64,000 nt of DNA, from assembly GCA_000991135.1 (NCBI GenBank), contig LBST01000002.1:24886-88885 (forward strand), written 5' to 3'. Both the position numbers and the translations under genes were made by a program. The notes under the pieces were generated by a model. It was not told the DNA's origin, made no database searches, and was given only the letters and a program-made list of their open reading frames with translations. Positions 8,015-18,479 of the stretch are shown in pieces. Within the stretch, counting starts at the first letter, position 1, and each line of letters starts with the position of its first letter. This stretch comes from Candidatus Roizmanbacteria bacterium GW2011_GWC1_37_12. Lineage in GTDB: Bacteria > Patescibacteriota > Microgenomatia > UBA1406 > GWC2-37-13.

Positions 8015-10249
8015 CTAATTTATCGAAATCTTTCTGAACTTTACGAATAACTCCCTGTTGTCCGTATTTCCTGGAAATATTTCTGAAGGTCTATATCCAT
8101 TATCATATACAAAACTAATATTGTGGACGCCTCTTCCGAAAAAAGAATTTATCGGCAATGAATTAATAGACCATTTTTCTTTAATAGTTAATGAACCGAT
8201 TTCTTTGCCGTCTATATAGATTGTAATATTTTGCGGTTCTTTTAACGTTTGCGCCTCAATGGTAAGATTCGAAATAAAATCATTTTTCGAAACAAGCCTT
8301 AATCTGGATTCTTTACTGTTTGCCCATCTTATCTCACCTTCAATAATATCGAAACCGAATATTAACAGACTGTCCTCATAATCATTTTTTCCGATTTCGA
8401 TAAGCGAAAGGTCTCTGTTAGATTGTAAAAGACATTCCTCGGCGTTGCATATATGCCCAAGCTGAAAGTATTCATTGTTCCAAATGATATCTTTAAGAAT
8501 TATCTTGGGAGGCGGTAGCCAAGGATTTAGTTTTGATAATAAAACCAAGCTATTATCCGGTACTTTGTTTTTATGCTGATCATCGTTAAATAGCGTCGGT
8601 ACACTCGAAATGTTTTTGTAATAAATAAAATATTCCATCCAATTTCTTTTCCATAGCGGGATTTTATCATTCACAAAACTTTCTATGTATATGGGTTCGT
8701 TTATATTTTGATTTTTCAACCCTAACAACGACGAATATGATTCATCTACCGAAAGCCTTCCACCAATAAATCTTCTGTTAAGCTTGAGTCCAGAAAATAT
8801 GACTAGTCCGGCAAGAAAACAAATAATGACTTTGAAAAAGAGGGGTTTTTTTAAGGTTTCAAGGAGATGGGTAATTCCGATTGAAAAGATAATTAACCAA
8901 ACTGGCAAGGTATAGGTAAGCGCCCGGTTATAAATAAAAAAATTAGGTTTATGGATACCCAACAAATAGTAAAAAAACAAGTAAACAATAAGATAACTTA
9001 TAATTAATAGTTTTTTTTTCGATACCATCACTCCATAGATTATAACGATAGCTGTCAATAAACTAAGAAGTATGGCAATTAACGAAGGCAACGGAGAAAA
9101 CGAATGGATACTGTAAAAACCGATCGCTTCAAACGGATTTGCAAAGGGAATTTTCTCGCGGAATAACTCCCAGCCTATCGGTTGGTTCGGATCAGCCTTG
9201 AAAGCTAAGTTAAAATCAAAAAATATCGAATAAACGATGGAAATCGAACCGCTTAGGATCGCAACTAGCGCTATTTTCATAAATTTTATTAGATTGGAGA
9301 TGATGTTTTTCTTTAACAATAAGGATATTAATAAAAAAAGGCCAAGCGGTGCAACCACAAAAAAAGCCGGTTCATGATATGTAAAATATAGCACTGATAT
9401 AGACCCTCCTATCAAATAATCATATCTGTTAAAAAAGACTTTGTTATTTTTTTCGTCTTCTATATATGAATATAATAAAATTAACAAAAACATCTGTATG
9501 CCCCAAAAAAGCGTTTGACCGAAAAAGTCATGATAAAGCATATAAAGCAGATTAGCGTTGAAAGTTGCAATAACCATTAAAAAACCTAAAACAATAAGAC
9601 TTCCTTTGTAAATAATTTTCAAAAATATAAAAAAAAGCGGCAAGGTCAAAGCAAACAATATTACCTCGAAAAGATAAATAAATTGATAGCTTTCCAGCTG
9701 AAATAAATTAATAAAAAATGACCCGATAATCGGAGGTCCGAACCGGTAAAATCCTCCTAATAAATTGCTTATAGTTTCAGGTACGGACGTATAATAGATT
9801 TCAATAATGGGATGGTTTACCAAATAATCAGCCGAGGTTACGTAGGCAATAATATCATTATTACCCATAGACAACGAAGTCAAAGTTCTATCACGCACGA
9901 CTAAGGGACTGGTATTAAAAACAATGCTCATGCCTATAAATAAAGCGATTATTAATTCTTGCTTCAAATCGAAAGTGATCTTAAACTTTTTTCCCAAAAT
10001 TGCAGCGATATCTAAAATAAGCGAAAAAGCAATGACAGATGGAGAAACCTGTTTTACTGTTAAACCGGTAAAACTCAAAATAACCAGGCTAAATATAAGA
10101 AAAAAGGCCCCAAGCCAGGGGATCAACCAAAAAGCGTATTTCTTTAGCGGAGACGGAATAATGAATTGGGCCAAACCGTAGCCCAATACAAAAAGAGCGA
10201 GAATGGTTAAAAACGAATAGACGATGATCGTTAGCGTTATTGAAATCAT
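8015..10249 (-). CDS. Polytopic GT-C-like membrane protein, family A, with C-terminal beta domain (copy 1)
   Basis: Function not known. The 744-residue protein has a dozen or more membrane segments, then a soluble C-terminal region of about 250 residues. It shares with two neighbours the motifs GNNDIIAYVTSADYL, RFGPPIIGSFF, LLYMLYHDFF and GWELFREKIPFANPFEAIGFYSIHS. The architecture is like GT-C enzymes that use polyprenyl-phosphate sugars. The tail IIWNNEYFQLG...RWANSKESRLRL...ITIYIDGKEIGS...GYRPSE...DNRELFVKFRKIS looks like a beta-sandwich and recurs in the two neighbouring genes. It is the last gene of a five-gene minus-strand operon and could glycosylate an extracytoplasmic acceptor. Confidence 0.8.
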   Translation of the reverse strand: MISITLTIIVYSFLTILALFVLGYGLAQFIIPSPLKKYAFWLIPWLGAFFLIFSLVILSFTGLTVKQVSPSVIAFSLILDIAAILGKKFKITFDLKQELIIALFIGMSIVFNTSPLVVRDRTLTSLSMGNNDIIAYVTSADYLVNHPIIEIYYTSVPETISNLLGGFYRFGPPIIGSFFINLFQLESYQFIYLFEVILFALTLPLFFIFLKIIYKGSLIVLGFLMVIATFNANLLYMLYHDFFGQTLFWGIQMFLLILLYSYIEDEKNNKVFFNRYDYLIGGSISVLYFTYHEPAFFVVAPLGLFLLISLLLKKNIISNLIKFMKIALVAILSGSISIVYSIFFDFNLAFKADPNQPIGWELFREKIPFANPFEAIGFYSIHSFSPLPSLIAILLSLLTAIVIIYGVMVSKKKLLIISYLIVYLFFYYLLGIHKPNFFIYNRALTYTLPVWLIIFSIGITHLLETLKKPLFFKVIICFLAGLVIFSGLKLNRRFIGGRLSVDESYSSLLGLKNQNINEPIYIESFVNDKIPLWKRNWMEYFIYYKNISSVPTLFNDDQHKNKVPDNSLVLLSKLNPWLPPPKIILKDIIWNNEYFQLGHICNAEECLLQSNRDLSLIEIGKNDYEDSLLIFGFDIIEGEIRWANSKESRLRLVSKNDFISNLTIEAQTLKEPQNITIYIDGKEIGSLTIKEKWSINSLPINSFFGRGVHNISFVYDNGYRPSEIFPGNTDNRELFVKFRKISIN

Positions 10250-10254
10250 ATTTT

Positions 10255-12468
10255 TTACTCTAAACTAATCCGTTTGAAATTAACGGCCAGATCCCGATTA
10301 TCGGCCGATCGGCTTATCTCCGAAGGCTTATAGGTATGTGCGTAAGAAAAAAGCAACGAATGAGATCCCACCGGAAGAGGTTTTTTAAATTCAACTACGT
10401 ACTTTCCAAACATTTCTGACGGAGAAAATGACCCTACATATTCACCGTCTATGGTTATTGTCACGATTTGCGGTGATTTGAGGGTCAAGGCTTCAATTAT
10501 GATCTTTGATTTTACGCCATCGTTATTTATCAGTCGTAGACTTGACTGTTTTCCTTCCGTCCACCTGTTCTCCGGTTCGCTTGCGCTCCAGCCGCTTAAA
10601 AGCAGACTATCTTCGAAACTTGAAAGTCCGAAATTAATCGTTGACAAATTTTCCGATGAGCTCATTAGGCATTGATCGTTGCTGCATAAGCGACCTATCC
10701 TGAAATAGTCGTTTTCCCAAATGATGTCTTTTAAGACTATTCTTGGGGAATTGACATAGGTATTTGGTTTATGGACCAAAACGAGGCTGTTTTCCGGGAC
10801 GGTTAACTTTTTCCCGCTTTCGGCGACCACCGGTAAAATAGGAATCCTGTTCAGGTTTAAAAAATAAGGCAGCCACATATAGTTCCAAAAGGGGATACCC
10901 TGTTTAATGTCGTTCTCAAGATAAAGTGGCTCGTTAATAAATTGTTTTTCTTTTTGGATTTCCTGCAGGGATATGTATTGTTTATTGACTGTGAGCCCTT
11001 CGCTGACGAATCTTTTTACCAGCTTATAAGCCATGAAAAATTCCGATATGACCATAAGGACAACTATCGAATAAAGAATGGTTTTATTTTTTTTGAAAGA
11101 AGACTCAAAGCCGATAACTAATATACTTATGAATATAGGCAAAGTGTAGGAAATAATTCTTGCGTAATCGAAAAAATTCTGATTGATAAATATTGCTTTT
11201 AATAGAATGCCAATAAAAATAATAAGGAAACTAAAAATCAGCAGTTTATATCTTATCTTTAAAAAACCAATGACTAATATAACAATTACCAATAAACTAA
11301 AAAATATCGCAATCAAAGACGGAAGAGGAGGATATGAATGTATGCTGTAGAAACCCAGCGCCTCAAATGGATTGGCAAAAGGTACTTCGCTTCTGAAAAC
11401 CTGCCAGCCTATGGGCAGATTGCTTAAAGACGAGGGCTTTAGCATATTGACTAAAAAACGGAAACTGTAAATTATCGACGGCAAACTCATTGTAAGTGTT
11501 ATCAAAGCGATTCCGATTAATTTATTTAATAACTCTTTTGTTTTCTCCCTTAAAATCAACTTGAAAATAAAAAACAAAGCAAAGGGGATGACAAAAAAAG
11601 GGGCTATCTCCTGATAAGAAAAATATATCGTCGAAAGTCCCAAAGAAATAACTAATGCCTGCGAAAAATCCTGGTTGCTTTTTTCATTGGAATAAAAATA
11701 ATTGATCGCATGTATCAGCAAAAATATCGTCAGTCCTCTGAATAATATGTGAGGGAAAAAATTATGATACAGCATGTATAGTAAATTGACGTTAAAAGCG
11801 GTAAGGATGAAGGATAAAATTAGAGTCATTATGCTTTTTTTGTAAAGGTATTTCACTAGGATATAGGTAAGTGAAACAGCCAGCGAAAAGAACGTTACTT
11901 GAACAATATAACTAATTTGATACGCTTTGAGGCGAAATAGGTATTGAAAAAAACTATAAATGAAATTCGGCCCCCACCTGAAAGCTCCTACCAACATATT
12001 ATCGGCGCCGAAGCTGGCCTTTGTTATAAAAGCATCAAGAAGAGAATTTGATAAGAGGAAGTCGGACGCTCCGACATAATCTCCGATATCGTTATTGCCG
12101 AATGATATCGTGGTTGGATAATTTACCAGCCTGATAAGTGGATATAAGTTAAAAAAAATGCTGAATAATATCAGAAAGGCCGTCAAAAAGTCTTCACTCC
12201 TATCAAATTTCAGGATATTTTTTTTTAGGAACAAGATATAGCCGTTCAAGATCGATGAAAAAACTAAGATAGCCGGGGCAATGATCTTCATCGGCAGCCC
12301 CAAAGAACTCATCAAAACCGAAAAAACGATAAGATAAATTGTCCCGTACCAAGGCGTAAACCAAAAAGCATATCCTTTTAATTTATTGGGAATAATAATA
12401 GCCGTAATTCCATAACCAAGATAAAACATCGCAAACAAAGTTAAAAGAGAGTAAAAAAAAATTACCAT
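10255..12468 (-). CDS. Polytopic GT-C-like membrane protein, family A, with C-terminal beta domain (copy 2)
   Basis: A 737-residue paralogue of the downstream gene, five bases away. It keeps the same landmarks (ISFGNNDIGDYVGASDFL, FRWGPNFIYSFF, LLYMLYHNFFPH, GWQVFRSEVPFANPFEALGFYSIHSYPPLPS) and the same C-terminal domain (IIWENDYFRIGRL, RWTEGKQSSLRL, VTITIDGEYVGSF, YKPSE, DNRDLAVNFKRIS). The repeated GNND motif in an early extracytoplasmic loop could contribute the acidic residue used by GT-C enzymes, but no specific family can be named. The two copies differ enough to be an old duplication, so acceptor specificity may have diverged. Confidence 0.8.
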   Translation of the reverse strand: MVIFFYSLLTLFAMFYLGYGITAIIIPNKLKGYAFWFTPWYGTIYLIVFSVLMSSLGLPMKIIAPAILVFSSILNGYILFLKKNILKFDRSEDFLTAFLILFSIFFNLYPLIRLVNYPTTISFGNNDIGDYVGASDFLLSNSLLDAFITKASFGADNMLVGAFRWGPNFIYSFFQYLFRLKAYQISYIVQVTFFSLAVSLTYILVKYLYKKSIMTLILSFILTAFNVNLLYMLYHNFFPHILFRGLTIFLLIHAINYFYSNEKSNQDFSQALVISLGLSTIYFSYQEIAPFFVIPFALFFIFKLILREKTKELLNKLIGIALITLTMSLPSIIYSFRFLVNMLKPSSLSNLPIGWQVFRSEVPFANPFEALGFYSIHSYPPLPSLIAIFFSLLVIVILVIGFLKIRYKLLIFSFLIIFIGILLKAIFINQNFFDYARIISYTLPIFISILVIGFESSFKKNKTILYSIVVLMVISEFFMAYKLVKRFVSEGLTVNKQYISLQEIQKEKQFINEPLYLENDIKQGIPFWNYMWLPYFLNLNRIPILPVVAESGKKLTVPENSLVLVHKPNTYVNSPRIVLKDIIWENDYFRIGRLCSNDQCLMSSSENLSTINFGLSSFEDSLLLSGWSASEPENRWTEGKQSSLRLINNDGVKSKIIIEALTLKSPQIVTITIDGEYVGSFSPSEMFGKYVVEFKKPLPVGSHSLLFSYAHTYKPSEISRSADNRDLAVNFKRISLE

Positions 12469-12471
12469 AAT

Positions 12472-14739
12472 CTAGGTTTCTGACAAAAATATCTTGGTAA
12501 ATTTACCACCAAGCTGTCTTCGATCAAGACTACCTTCCATCACTTCAGCTGGTCGATATGATTTACCAAACATAAAATATATCGTATTTATGCCTTCGTC
12601 AAGAACCTTATCCACCTTCATGGAATAATCTTTAACATCGGTTGTCATATTAATCTTTCCGACTTTTTCCTTGTTCAGGTATATAGTTACCGGTTGATTC
12701 TTATAAAAAGCCGCTCCGGAAAAATTTAGTTTCATTTTCCGTTTTTTATTTACCTTAAACATGACACTGCTTCTTCTGTCAACCCAGCGGAATTTTTCTT
12801 CCGGATAGTGCCAGCCGAATCCCAGGTAACTAGCAGAGAATCGATCGGTCAAATCTAAACTAAGAACTTCTTTATTTTCCAGAGGCCTCTCCCATAAAGA
12901 ATAGTTGCCGTCTGTTTTTACTTTATTAAATCCAAGTTCGTTTAAGGTCGAAGACAAAGTCGCCATATATCTTCTTTCGTCATCGCTTATTACATACTTT
13001 AAATCAAGAAAATTAATGGCATCTTTGCTTTTTTCTATGTCTATCTTTTGCCACTTTGGAAGATCTGATCTATCTATTATCGGATTTTTGTTTATATCAC
13101 CATCGATGGCACGGCCGACAAACCCCAAAAAAGGATTCTCCTGATAATAGGATTTTTTGTAATCGGCGATCCTTCCTGTATATCCACCCAAGACCGGCTT
13201 TTTATGGATCGACTCACCGATGATCATCTGAAAAGCATCTCCGTCGCCGAAGTAAGTAAAGCCGTCTCTCACGGTAAACGGTATCTCCAAGACGGTCGAT
13301 CTTTCAGGATCTCTTTTGATTACGTTATACAGCATGTTGGGATATTTTTTCGGCGGGGGAGCGTTTGGATCGACGAAATACCGCTGGTCGAGAATAAAAA
13401 TCACGAAAAGAATAATGAAAAATATTTTTTTAAAATTGGCTGACTTATTTTTTATATAAAAATTTAATATATAGGCCGAAACCAAATAAGCGAAAAAAAT
13501 AAAGGCAACTATTATTCTTCCAGGAACCCTGACGTTATTTAAGAACGGGATATAATGCAAAACTATGTAGGGAAGGGGAACGACGATTTTTATACCGTCA
13601 TCAACGGTCAAAGTCCAGTGGCCAAAAACGTGCAGGAAAGGTCCAAGAGTGAGAATTAAGAAAACAAGACTCGTTAAAAAGAAAGGCATTAAGTTTTTTT
13701 TCGTTTCTTTGTTTATTTTTCTGTAAAAAACAAATAGGAAAAAAAACGACCCCAAGATAATTATTCCCGGATAGGTAAAATTTTCAAATATTAACCGCGA
13801 TCCAGGCGTATAAAGCTGTAAGAATAGCTTAAAAGGAAATATTAAAAACGGAAACCTGGTAAAAAGCCAACTGTAACTGCTGGGGATGAAGTAATTGAAA
13901 AGATCAGAGGCAAATTCGATCGCTCCTCCCCAGCCATCGGTTTTCGGGACGATATCAAATCTGAACATGTCGTATAAAGCCGTCAACCAAGGAGTGAGAA
14001 AAATAAGAATCAGGACCGCTTTCAAAATCATGAATCTCCATGACTTTTTCAGTTCCAAAAAAAAAGTTTTTCTTTCAAAAACTAAGAAATAGACAATCAA
14101 CGAAAATATTGAAATGAGAAGCATGACAAAATAATAGAAGTTTAACCAAAGGGCAAGTACAAAGAAGATAGACGATCCTAAAATATTTAGAAGTCTTTCT
14201 TTAATATTTTTTGTCGTAAAAAAGCGAGTGACGAATAAATAAAACCAGGGAAAAACGAAATGGCACCAGTAGCTTAAGTGTCCTCCTCTTGGCAGGAGAA
14301 ATGTCATGTAACCGAACGCGGCGCCGATTATGAATGAAAGAACTTTATTGATATTGAGCTTTCTTAAAAGAAGGTACATTCCGACGTTTGCCGCCAAAAG
14401 AGATAGGGCAACGACGATGGACAAAGACTGATGGGTCGAAAGATATGCCTTAAACAACGGATAAAACAATCCGTTACCAGCGTCAACCAATCCAAGGTAT
14501 AAACCAAACGGGTATAACATATTTTTCACTAGCCCAAATGGGTTATTGCCAGCAACCAACTGCTCATAGAATTTTTCTGTCAGCCAGCCGTAAGCTTGGA
14601 CTTCACCCCAAACCGCTCCTATTTTTGACTTATCAAATATCAGTTGGTTCCAAAAAAGATTGATATTAAAAAAAAGATTGATAATAAAGTAGCCAAAAAA
14701 AACAAAAACCATTTCGAGGCGTTTGATTATTTTATACAT
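12472..14739 (-). CDS. Polytopic membrane protein, family B, with the same C-terminal beta domain
   Basis: 755 residues; homologous along its length to the product at 16591-18435, not to the family A proteins. Shared family B landmarks are NMLYPFGLYLGLVDAG, DLFNYFIPS, LGPFLHVFGHW, NNVRVPGRIIVAF and TVLEIPFTVRDGFTYFGDGDAFQ, giving about a dozen membrane segments. The last 110 residues (RWVDRRSSVMF, VTIYLNKEKVGKI, YRPAEVMEGSLDRRQLGGKFTKIFL) resemble the tail of family A copies 1 and 2, so this domain has moved between two membrane families. It overlaps no neighbour: three bases to copy 2 downstream and 19 to the family A gene upstream. It is probably a GT-C-type transferase or another membrane enzyme of glycan assembly. 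Confidence 0.78.
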   Translation of the reverse strand: MYKIIKRLEMVFVFFGYFIINLFFNINLFWNQLIFDKSKIGAVWGEVQAYGWLTEKFYEQLVAGNNPFGLVKNMLYPFGLYLGLVDAGNGLFYPLFKAYLSTHQSLSIVVALSLLAANVGMYLLLRKLNINKVLSFIIGAAFGYMTFLLPRGGHLSYWCHFVFPWFYLFVTRFFTTKNIKERLLNILGSSIFFVLALWLNFYYFVMLLISIFSLIVYFLVFERKTFFLELKKSWRFMILKAVLILIFLTPWLTALYDMFRFDIVPKTDGWGGAIEFASDLFNYFIPSSYSWLFTRFPFLIFPFKLFLQLYTPGSRLIFENFTYPGIIILGSFFFLFVFYRKINKETKKNLMPFFLTSLVFLILTLGPFLHVFGHWTLTVDDGIKIVVPLPYIVLHYIPFLNNVRVPGRIIVAFIFFAYLVSAYILNFYIKNKSANFKKIFFIILFVIFILDQRYFVDPNAPPPKKYPNMLYNVIKRDPERSTVLEIPFTVRDGFTYFGDGDAFQMIIGESIHKKPVLGGYTGRIADYKKSYYQENPFLGFVGRAIDGDINKNPIIDRSDLPKWQKIDIEKSKDAINFLDLKYVISDDERRYMATLSSTLNELGFNKVKTDGNYSLWERPLENKEVLSLDLTDRFSASYLGFGWHYPEEKFRWVDRRSSVMFKVNKKRKMKLNFSGAAFYKNQPVTIYLNKEKVGKINMTTDVKDYSMKVDKVLDEGINTIYFMFGKSYRPAEVMEGSLDRRQLGGKFTKIFLSET

Positions 14740-14758
14740 ATGATTGCCGGAACTACTT

Positions 14759-16591
14759 TTACTGCGTAATTCCTGGTATTATTAGATCCGGCCAGACTTC
14801 CAAAGGTTCTATTTCTCCCAGCTTATAAAAATCGTTTTCCCAAACGACTTTCTTAAAGACAATTTTTTTTTCTTCTCTTTCCAAATAACTCTTCTCGGCT
14901 AAAACTAGCTTTATCTCTTTTGTCAAATCTATCTGTCTAACGTAATTTTGTCTACTGATTAGATCTTTATCCATTAAAATATTTTCTCTCCACGCCCGCT
15001 TCCATAGATTGTATTCTCCAAGATAAACGTCTGCCGTGAAAAATGGCTTTTTAATTTTCTTGCTTTTATTGAGTTCGGAAAGAGAGACGAGCGACTGGTC
15101 TACAAACTGCAAGTGGGCATAAAATAAATTATAAGTTCGGTAGAAAGACCTAGAGGTAAAAACCAAAATAATTATTAAAAACAATAATTTTGCTATCTTG
15201 TTTTTGAAAAGAGAAAAAAGATAAGAGACTCCGATAGTAAATAAAATGATGAAGAAAAAAATCGTATAAGTAACTGTCCGGTGATAAGTAAAAAAATTCG
15301 GAGAAACATATCGGTATAAAACAAGTAAGAATAATATCATAATGATGTTCATTAAAAATATCAGTTTGTTTTTTATTTGGGTAAAACCAATTATCCAAAC
15401 AGAAGCGATTGTCAAACCAGCTGCCAATGCTAAAATTAAGGAAAGTTCTTGTGAATAATTGATATTATAGAGTCCAATCATCTCCAAAGGATTGGCGCTT
15501 CTGATTTTTTCCCAGCCGATCGTTGTCACTCCAATCGTAGAAATAAACATTTTTATATTTTGTCTTATGCTTAATCCAAAAGTAACCGGGCTGATTACTA
15601 TGGAAATGATGAAAAATTTAGTGAAGGCCGATAAATATGAAAACCTATGTTTGTCAAAGATCATTTTGAAAAAAACAAATCCTGCAATCGGAAAGAGAAT
15701 GAATAACAATCCTTCGGGATAGATAGTGGCAACAGCGGCTATAACTAAAGCAATTATAAAATCATAGTTATTAGGGTAAAAATCTACTTTCTTTATTTCT
15801 TCAAAATAGGAATAAACAAGAATCGTAATAAAAAGGTATAGTCCGACAAAGATAAACTGTCCGAAAAAGACGTGATAGAGCATGTAGAGAATTGTTGAGT
15901 TTAAGGTAAATGTCAGGAAAGTCAATACGAGGATAAAATATCTATCTTTCTGGTATATCGTCCGTGTCAGAATATAGACCAAAGGAAACGATAACGAAAA
16001 ATATAAGTTAATTAAAATTGTAAAAACTTGATAAGATTTTAAACCAATAAGGCTCGAAAAAAAACTTAAAATCATGGGGCTGCCCCAGCGGAAACTGTGT
16101 GTGACAAAATCAATGACCGACCAGATGTAAGGTCTGAAATCAAGAAATCCCCGCACATCTCTGACCGTATGATTAATTAAATAATCACCGACATTCGAGT
16201 AAGTAAGAACGTCTAAATTTCCGAAAGAGATAGAAGTTGGAAACCTAATTTTATATAAGAGAGGGAAGATATTTATTAAAAAAGACAGCCCTGTAAAAAT
16301 CGCTATAAAAACTATTTCTTTGGTTAAATACTCTGTTTTCCTTTTCAAAAAAAGACTGTAAACTAGAAAAAAAAGAGATAGTGATAGAATTACGTACTTG
16401 CCCTGTGATATGGGAATTCCGGCCAGGTTTAATGAAACCGATAACAGGACAATAAATACGGTGCCAAGCCAGGGTGAGAGCCAAAAACCATACTTTTGTA
16501 ATTTCTCGGGAAGGATAATCCTTGTAATACCGAATCCCGTAAAAAAAAGAAAGAAAATTATTTTTAGTGACAAAATGATTATTTCGTCCAT
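14759..16591 (-). CDS. Polytopic GT-C-like membrane protein, family A, without the C-terminal domain
   Basis: A 610-residue third member of family A, with SISFGNLDVLTYSNVGDYL, FRWGSPMILSFF, ILYMLYHVFFGQF and GWEKIRSANPLEMIGLYN. It keeps the short VVWENDFYKLGE segment that precedes the beta domain in its paralogues, but ends about 18 residues later. The soluble domain has therefore been lost here or gained elsewhere. Its ATG overlaps the stop of the upstream family B gene in a TAATG junction, implying translational coupling and one operon. Confidence 0.8.
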   Translation of the reverse strand: MDEIIILSLKIIFFLFFTGFGITRIILPEKLQKYGFWLSPWLGTVFIVLLSVSLNLAGIPISQGKYVILSLSLFFLVYSLFLKRKTEYLTKEIVFIAIFTGLSFLINIFPLLYKIRFPTSISFGNLDVLTYSNVGDYLINHTVRDVRGFLDFRPYIWSVIDFVTHSFRWGSPMILSFFSSLIGLKSYQVFTILINLYFSLSFPLVYILTRTIYQKDRYFILVLTFLTFTLNSTILYMLYHVFFGQFIFVGLYLFITILVYSYFEEIKKVDFYPNNYDFIIALVIAAVATIYPEGLLFILFPIAGFVFFKMIFDKHRFSYLSAFTKFFIISIVISPVTFGLSIRQNIKMFISTIGVTTIGWEKIRSANPLEMIGLYNINYSQELSLILALAAGLTIASVWIIGFTQIKNKLIFLMNIIMILFLLVLYRYVSPNFFTYHRTVTYTIFFFIILFTIGVSYLFSLFKNKIAKLLFLIIILVFTSRSFYRTYNLFYAHLQFVDQSLVSLSELNKSKKIKKPFFTADVYLGEYNLWKRAWRENILMDKDLISRQNYVRQIDLTKEIKLVLAEKSYLEREEKKIVFKKVVWENDFYKLGEIEPLEVWPDLIIPGITQ

Positions 16592-18435
16592 TAGTTTTCC
16601 AATAACAAATAATTTGCGTCCTTTTGTTTTTCAACGAATCCTGATTGTTCAAACAACTCTCTTAAATAATTCGAATACTTTTCGTCTGTCTTCAATATTA
16701 TATACCTTATATTAAAATTATTTAATTCTTTTGTAGCAACTTCTTTAGGATATGAAAAAGGAAATAAATTCGTTTCTCCGGGTTTTTCTTTTAGTGGATT
16801 GTAATTGCCTTTATCGATGATTTTAGCCAAATAACTGATGAATTTAGTTTTACTATAGCCTTCAAAAACTTCGTTAGGAACCCTTGCAATATAACCTCCG
16901 ATAATCGGTTTTCCGTGAATCAGCTGTCCTGCCATAGGTTGAATAGCGTGAACAAATCCAACATATTTTAAACCATCACGAACAGTAAAAGGAATTTCAA
17001 GAACTGTACCAGCTGGTTTTTCTTTAACAGCTTGATAGATTATTTTAGGATAAAAACTGTTTTGTTGTCTAGGTAAACGATAATACTGATCAAAAATAAA
17101 TATCAAAAACAATAAAATAAAAGCAAGGATTCTTTTCTTATTGTTTATTTTTTTGAACCAGTAGTTAAGCAAATATGCAAGAATAATCGAACTAAAAAAA
17201 ATAAAAGCTGGTGCAAACCTTGCCGGCGCTCTTAGATTTCCCAATCCCGGTATATATCTAAGCAGCAAAAAAGGTAACGGAATAACAACTGCTACTCCGT
17301 CAAGATTGATATACCACCTGTTAAAGATCTTTAAAAAAGGTCCAAGCATGAGTATGGCAAAAAAAATGCTTGTGTAGTATAAAAGTTTTATTTTATTCCA
17401 AAGGGTTTTATCAAATTTTTTTTTAATGAGCAAATAAAGGATAAAAATATGCATTAAAGCAATCAATGCTCCGGGATATACAAATCTATCCCAACTATTT
17501 AGATAGAAATTATTGAGTTTGGAAAAAATAGGATTCAAGTTAGTCGTTCTCGCGAAAAAAGTTTCGTAAAAAGGATTGTATTTGCTCGGCATCACAAAGT
17601 TAAACAAATCGGCTGACAGGTTAATTGCGCCGTAAAAACTTCTTATTTTTTTTTCGCTACTGAATCTAGTCAGAGTATAAACATTCACGATCCAGGGTAA
17701 TAGAATAATAAAAAAAGTTAAAAAGCTTAAAATAAAATATTTGATATTGTTTAAAAAGAAGTCAAAAAATTTCTTGGTTTTGGAAATAGCTAAATATACT
17801 ATGATAAACAATAAGGCAACCACTATAGTAAAAAAGTAGTAAAAGTTTGTCATCACTATAAAAGATAACAACAATCCGAAAACTGCTGACAAAAATGGTT
17901 TTTTACGATTTTCAGAGGAAATAAACTGATCGATTACTAGATAGGTCAATGGGAAAAAGAATATCGGCGTATAGCTGTAATGTTCTGATAATAAATTTGT
18001 TAGAAAAGGACTATAGCCGAATACTAAACTAAGTAAAAACGACAGAAAAACTCCGAACCTCTTCTTGATAAACAATAAGTAAATTACCAGATTATTTAAA
18101 AACAGATAAATCAACACTATAAAAATCACTGATTTTACCGGGTTCATAAACGGTCTTACAAAAATAAAAATCACACCCCAGGCGATACCCGGATCCGATA
18201 AGGCTGTATTGAGAGTAAATGGATATAGAATATTATTAATTACGAAAGGGTTTTTAAAATTGATAAGTTTCTGATAAATATTTTCTATTCCCCAAACCGC
18301 AAGAATTTTATCTGCTGAAGAGCCTATCGTGCTTGAGTTTGTTAACAGACTGTTCCAGAGTGAAGAATTAAAAACCAAGGATATTATAATAAAAAGTATA
18401 ATTATAAAAAACGTCTTTCTTTTTTTAAATAACAT
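16591..18435 (-). CDS. Polytopic membrane protein, family B, without the C-terminal domain
   Basis: A 614-residue membrane protein and the first gene of the five-gene operon. It matches the 12472-14739 product at NILYPFTLNTALSDPG, DLFNFVMPSKY, LGPFLKIFNRWYI, NLRAPARFAPAF and TVLEIPFTVRDGLKYVGFVHAIQ, and ends after ANYLLLEN without the extra beta domain. No characterised family is recognised with confidence; the late LR(A/V)P(A/G)R motif next to a membrane segment occurs in YfhO-like membrane proteins. It is transcribed divergently from the acyltransferase gene through a shared 44-bp promoter region. Confidence 0.78.
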   Translation of the reverse strand: MLFKKRKTFFIIILFIIISLVFNSSLWNSLLTNSSTIGSSADKILAVWGIENIYQKLINFKNPFVINNILYPFTLNTALSDPGIAWGVIFIFVRPFMNPVKSVIFIVLIYLFLNNLVIYLLFIKKRFGVFLSFLLSLVFGYSPFLTNLLSEHYSYTPIFFFPLTYLVIDQFISSENRKKPFLSAVFGLLLSFIVMTNFYYFFTIVVALLFIIVYLAISKTKKFFDFFLNNIKYFILSFLTFFIILLPWIVNVYTLTRFSSEKKIRSFYGAINLSADLFNFVMPSKYNPFYETFFARTTNLNPIFSKLNNFYLNSWDRFVYPGALIALMHIFILYLLIKKKFDKTLWNKIKLLYYTSIFFAILMLGPFLKIFNRWYINLDGVAVVIPLPFLLLRYIPGLGNLRAPARFAPAFIFFSSIILAYLLNYWFKKINNKKRILAFILLFLIFIFDQYYRLPRQQNSFYPKIIYQAVKEKPAGTVLEIPFTVRDGLKYVGFVHAIQPMAGQLIHGKPIIGGYIARVPNEVFEGYSKTKFISYLAKIIDKGNYNPLKEKPGETNLFPFSYPKEVATKELNNFNIRYIILKTDEKYSNYLRELFEQSGFVEKQKDANYLLLEN

Positions 18436-18458
18436 TGATGTGTTTATATTGTATCTAT

Positions 18459-18473
18459 ATTATAATATATAAG
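18459..18473. promoter_or_regulatory. Overlapping divergent -10 boxes
   Basis: ATTATAAT at 18459-18466 reads TATAAT on both strands. On the plus strand, TATAAG at 18468-18473 stands six bases before the acyltransferase ATG, matching the leaderless geometry seen elsewhere. The 44-bp divergent gap must hold both promoters, so the two directions probably compete. Confidence 0.5.
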
Positions 18474-18479
18474 TTTTAT

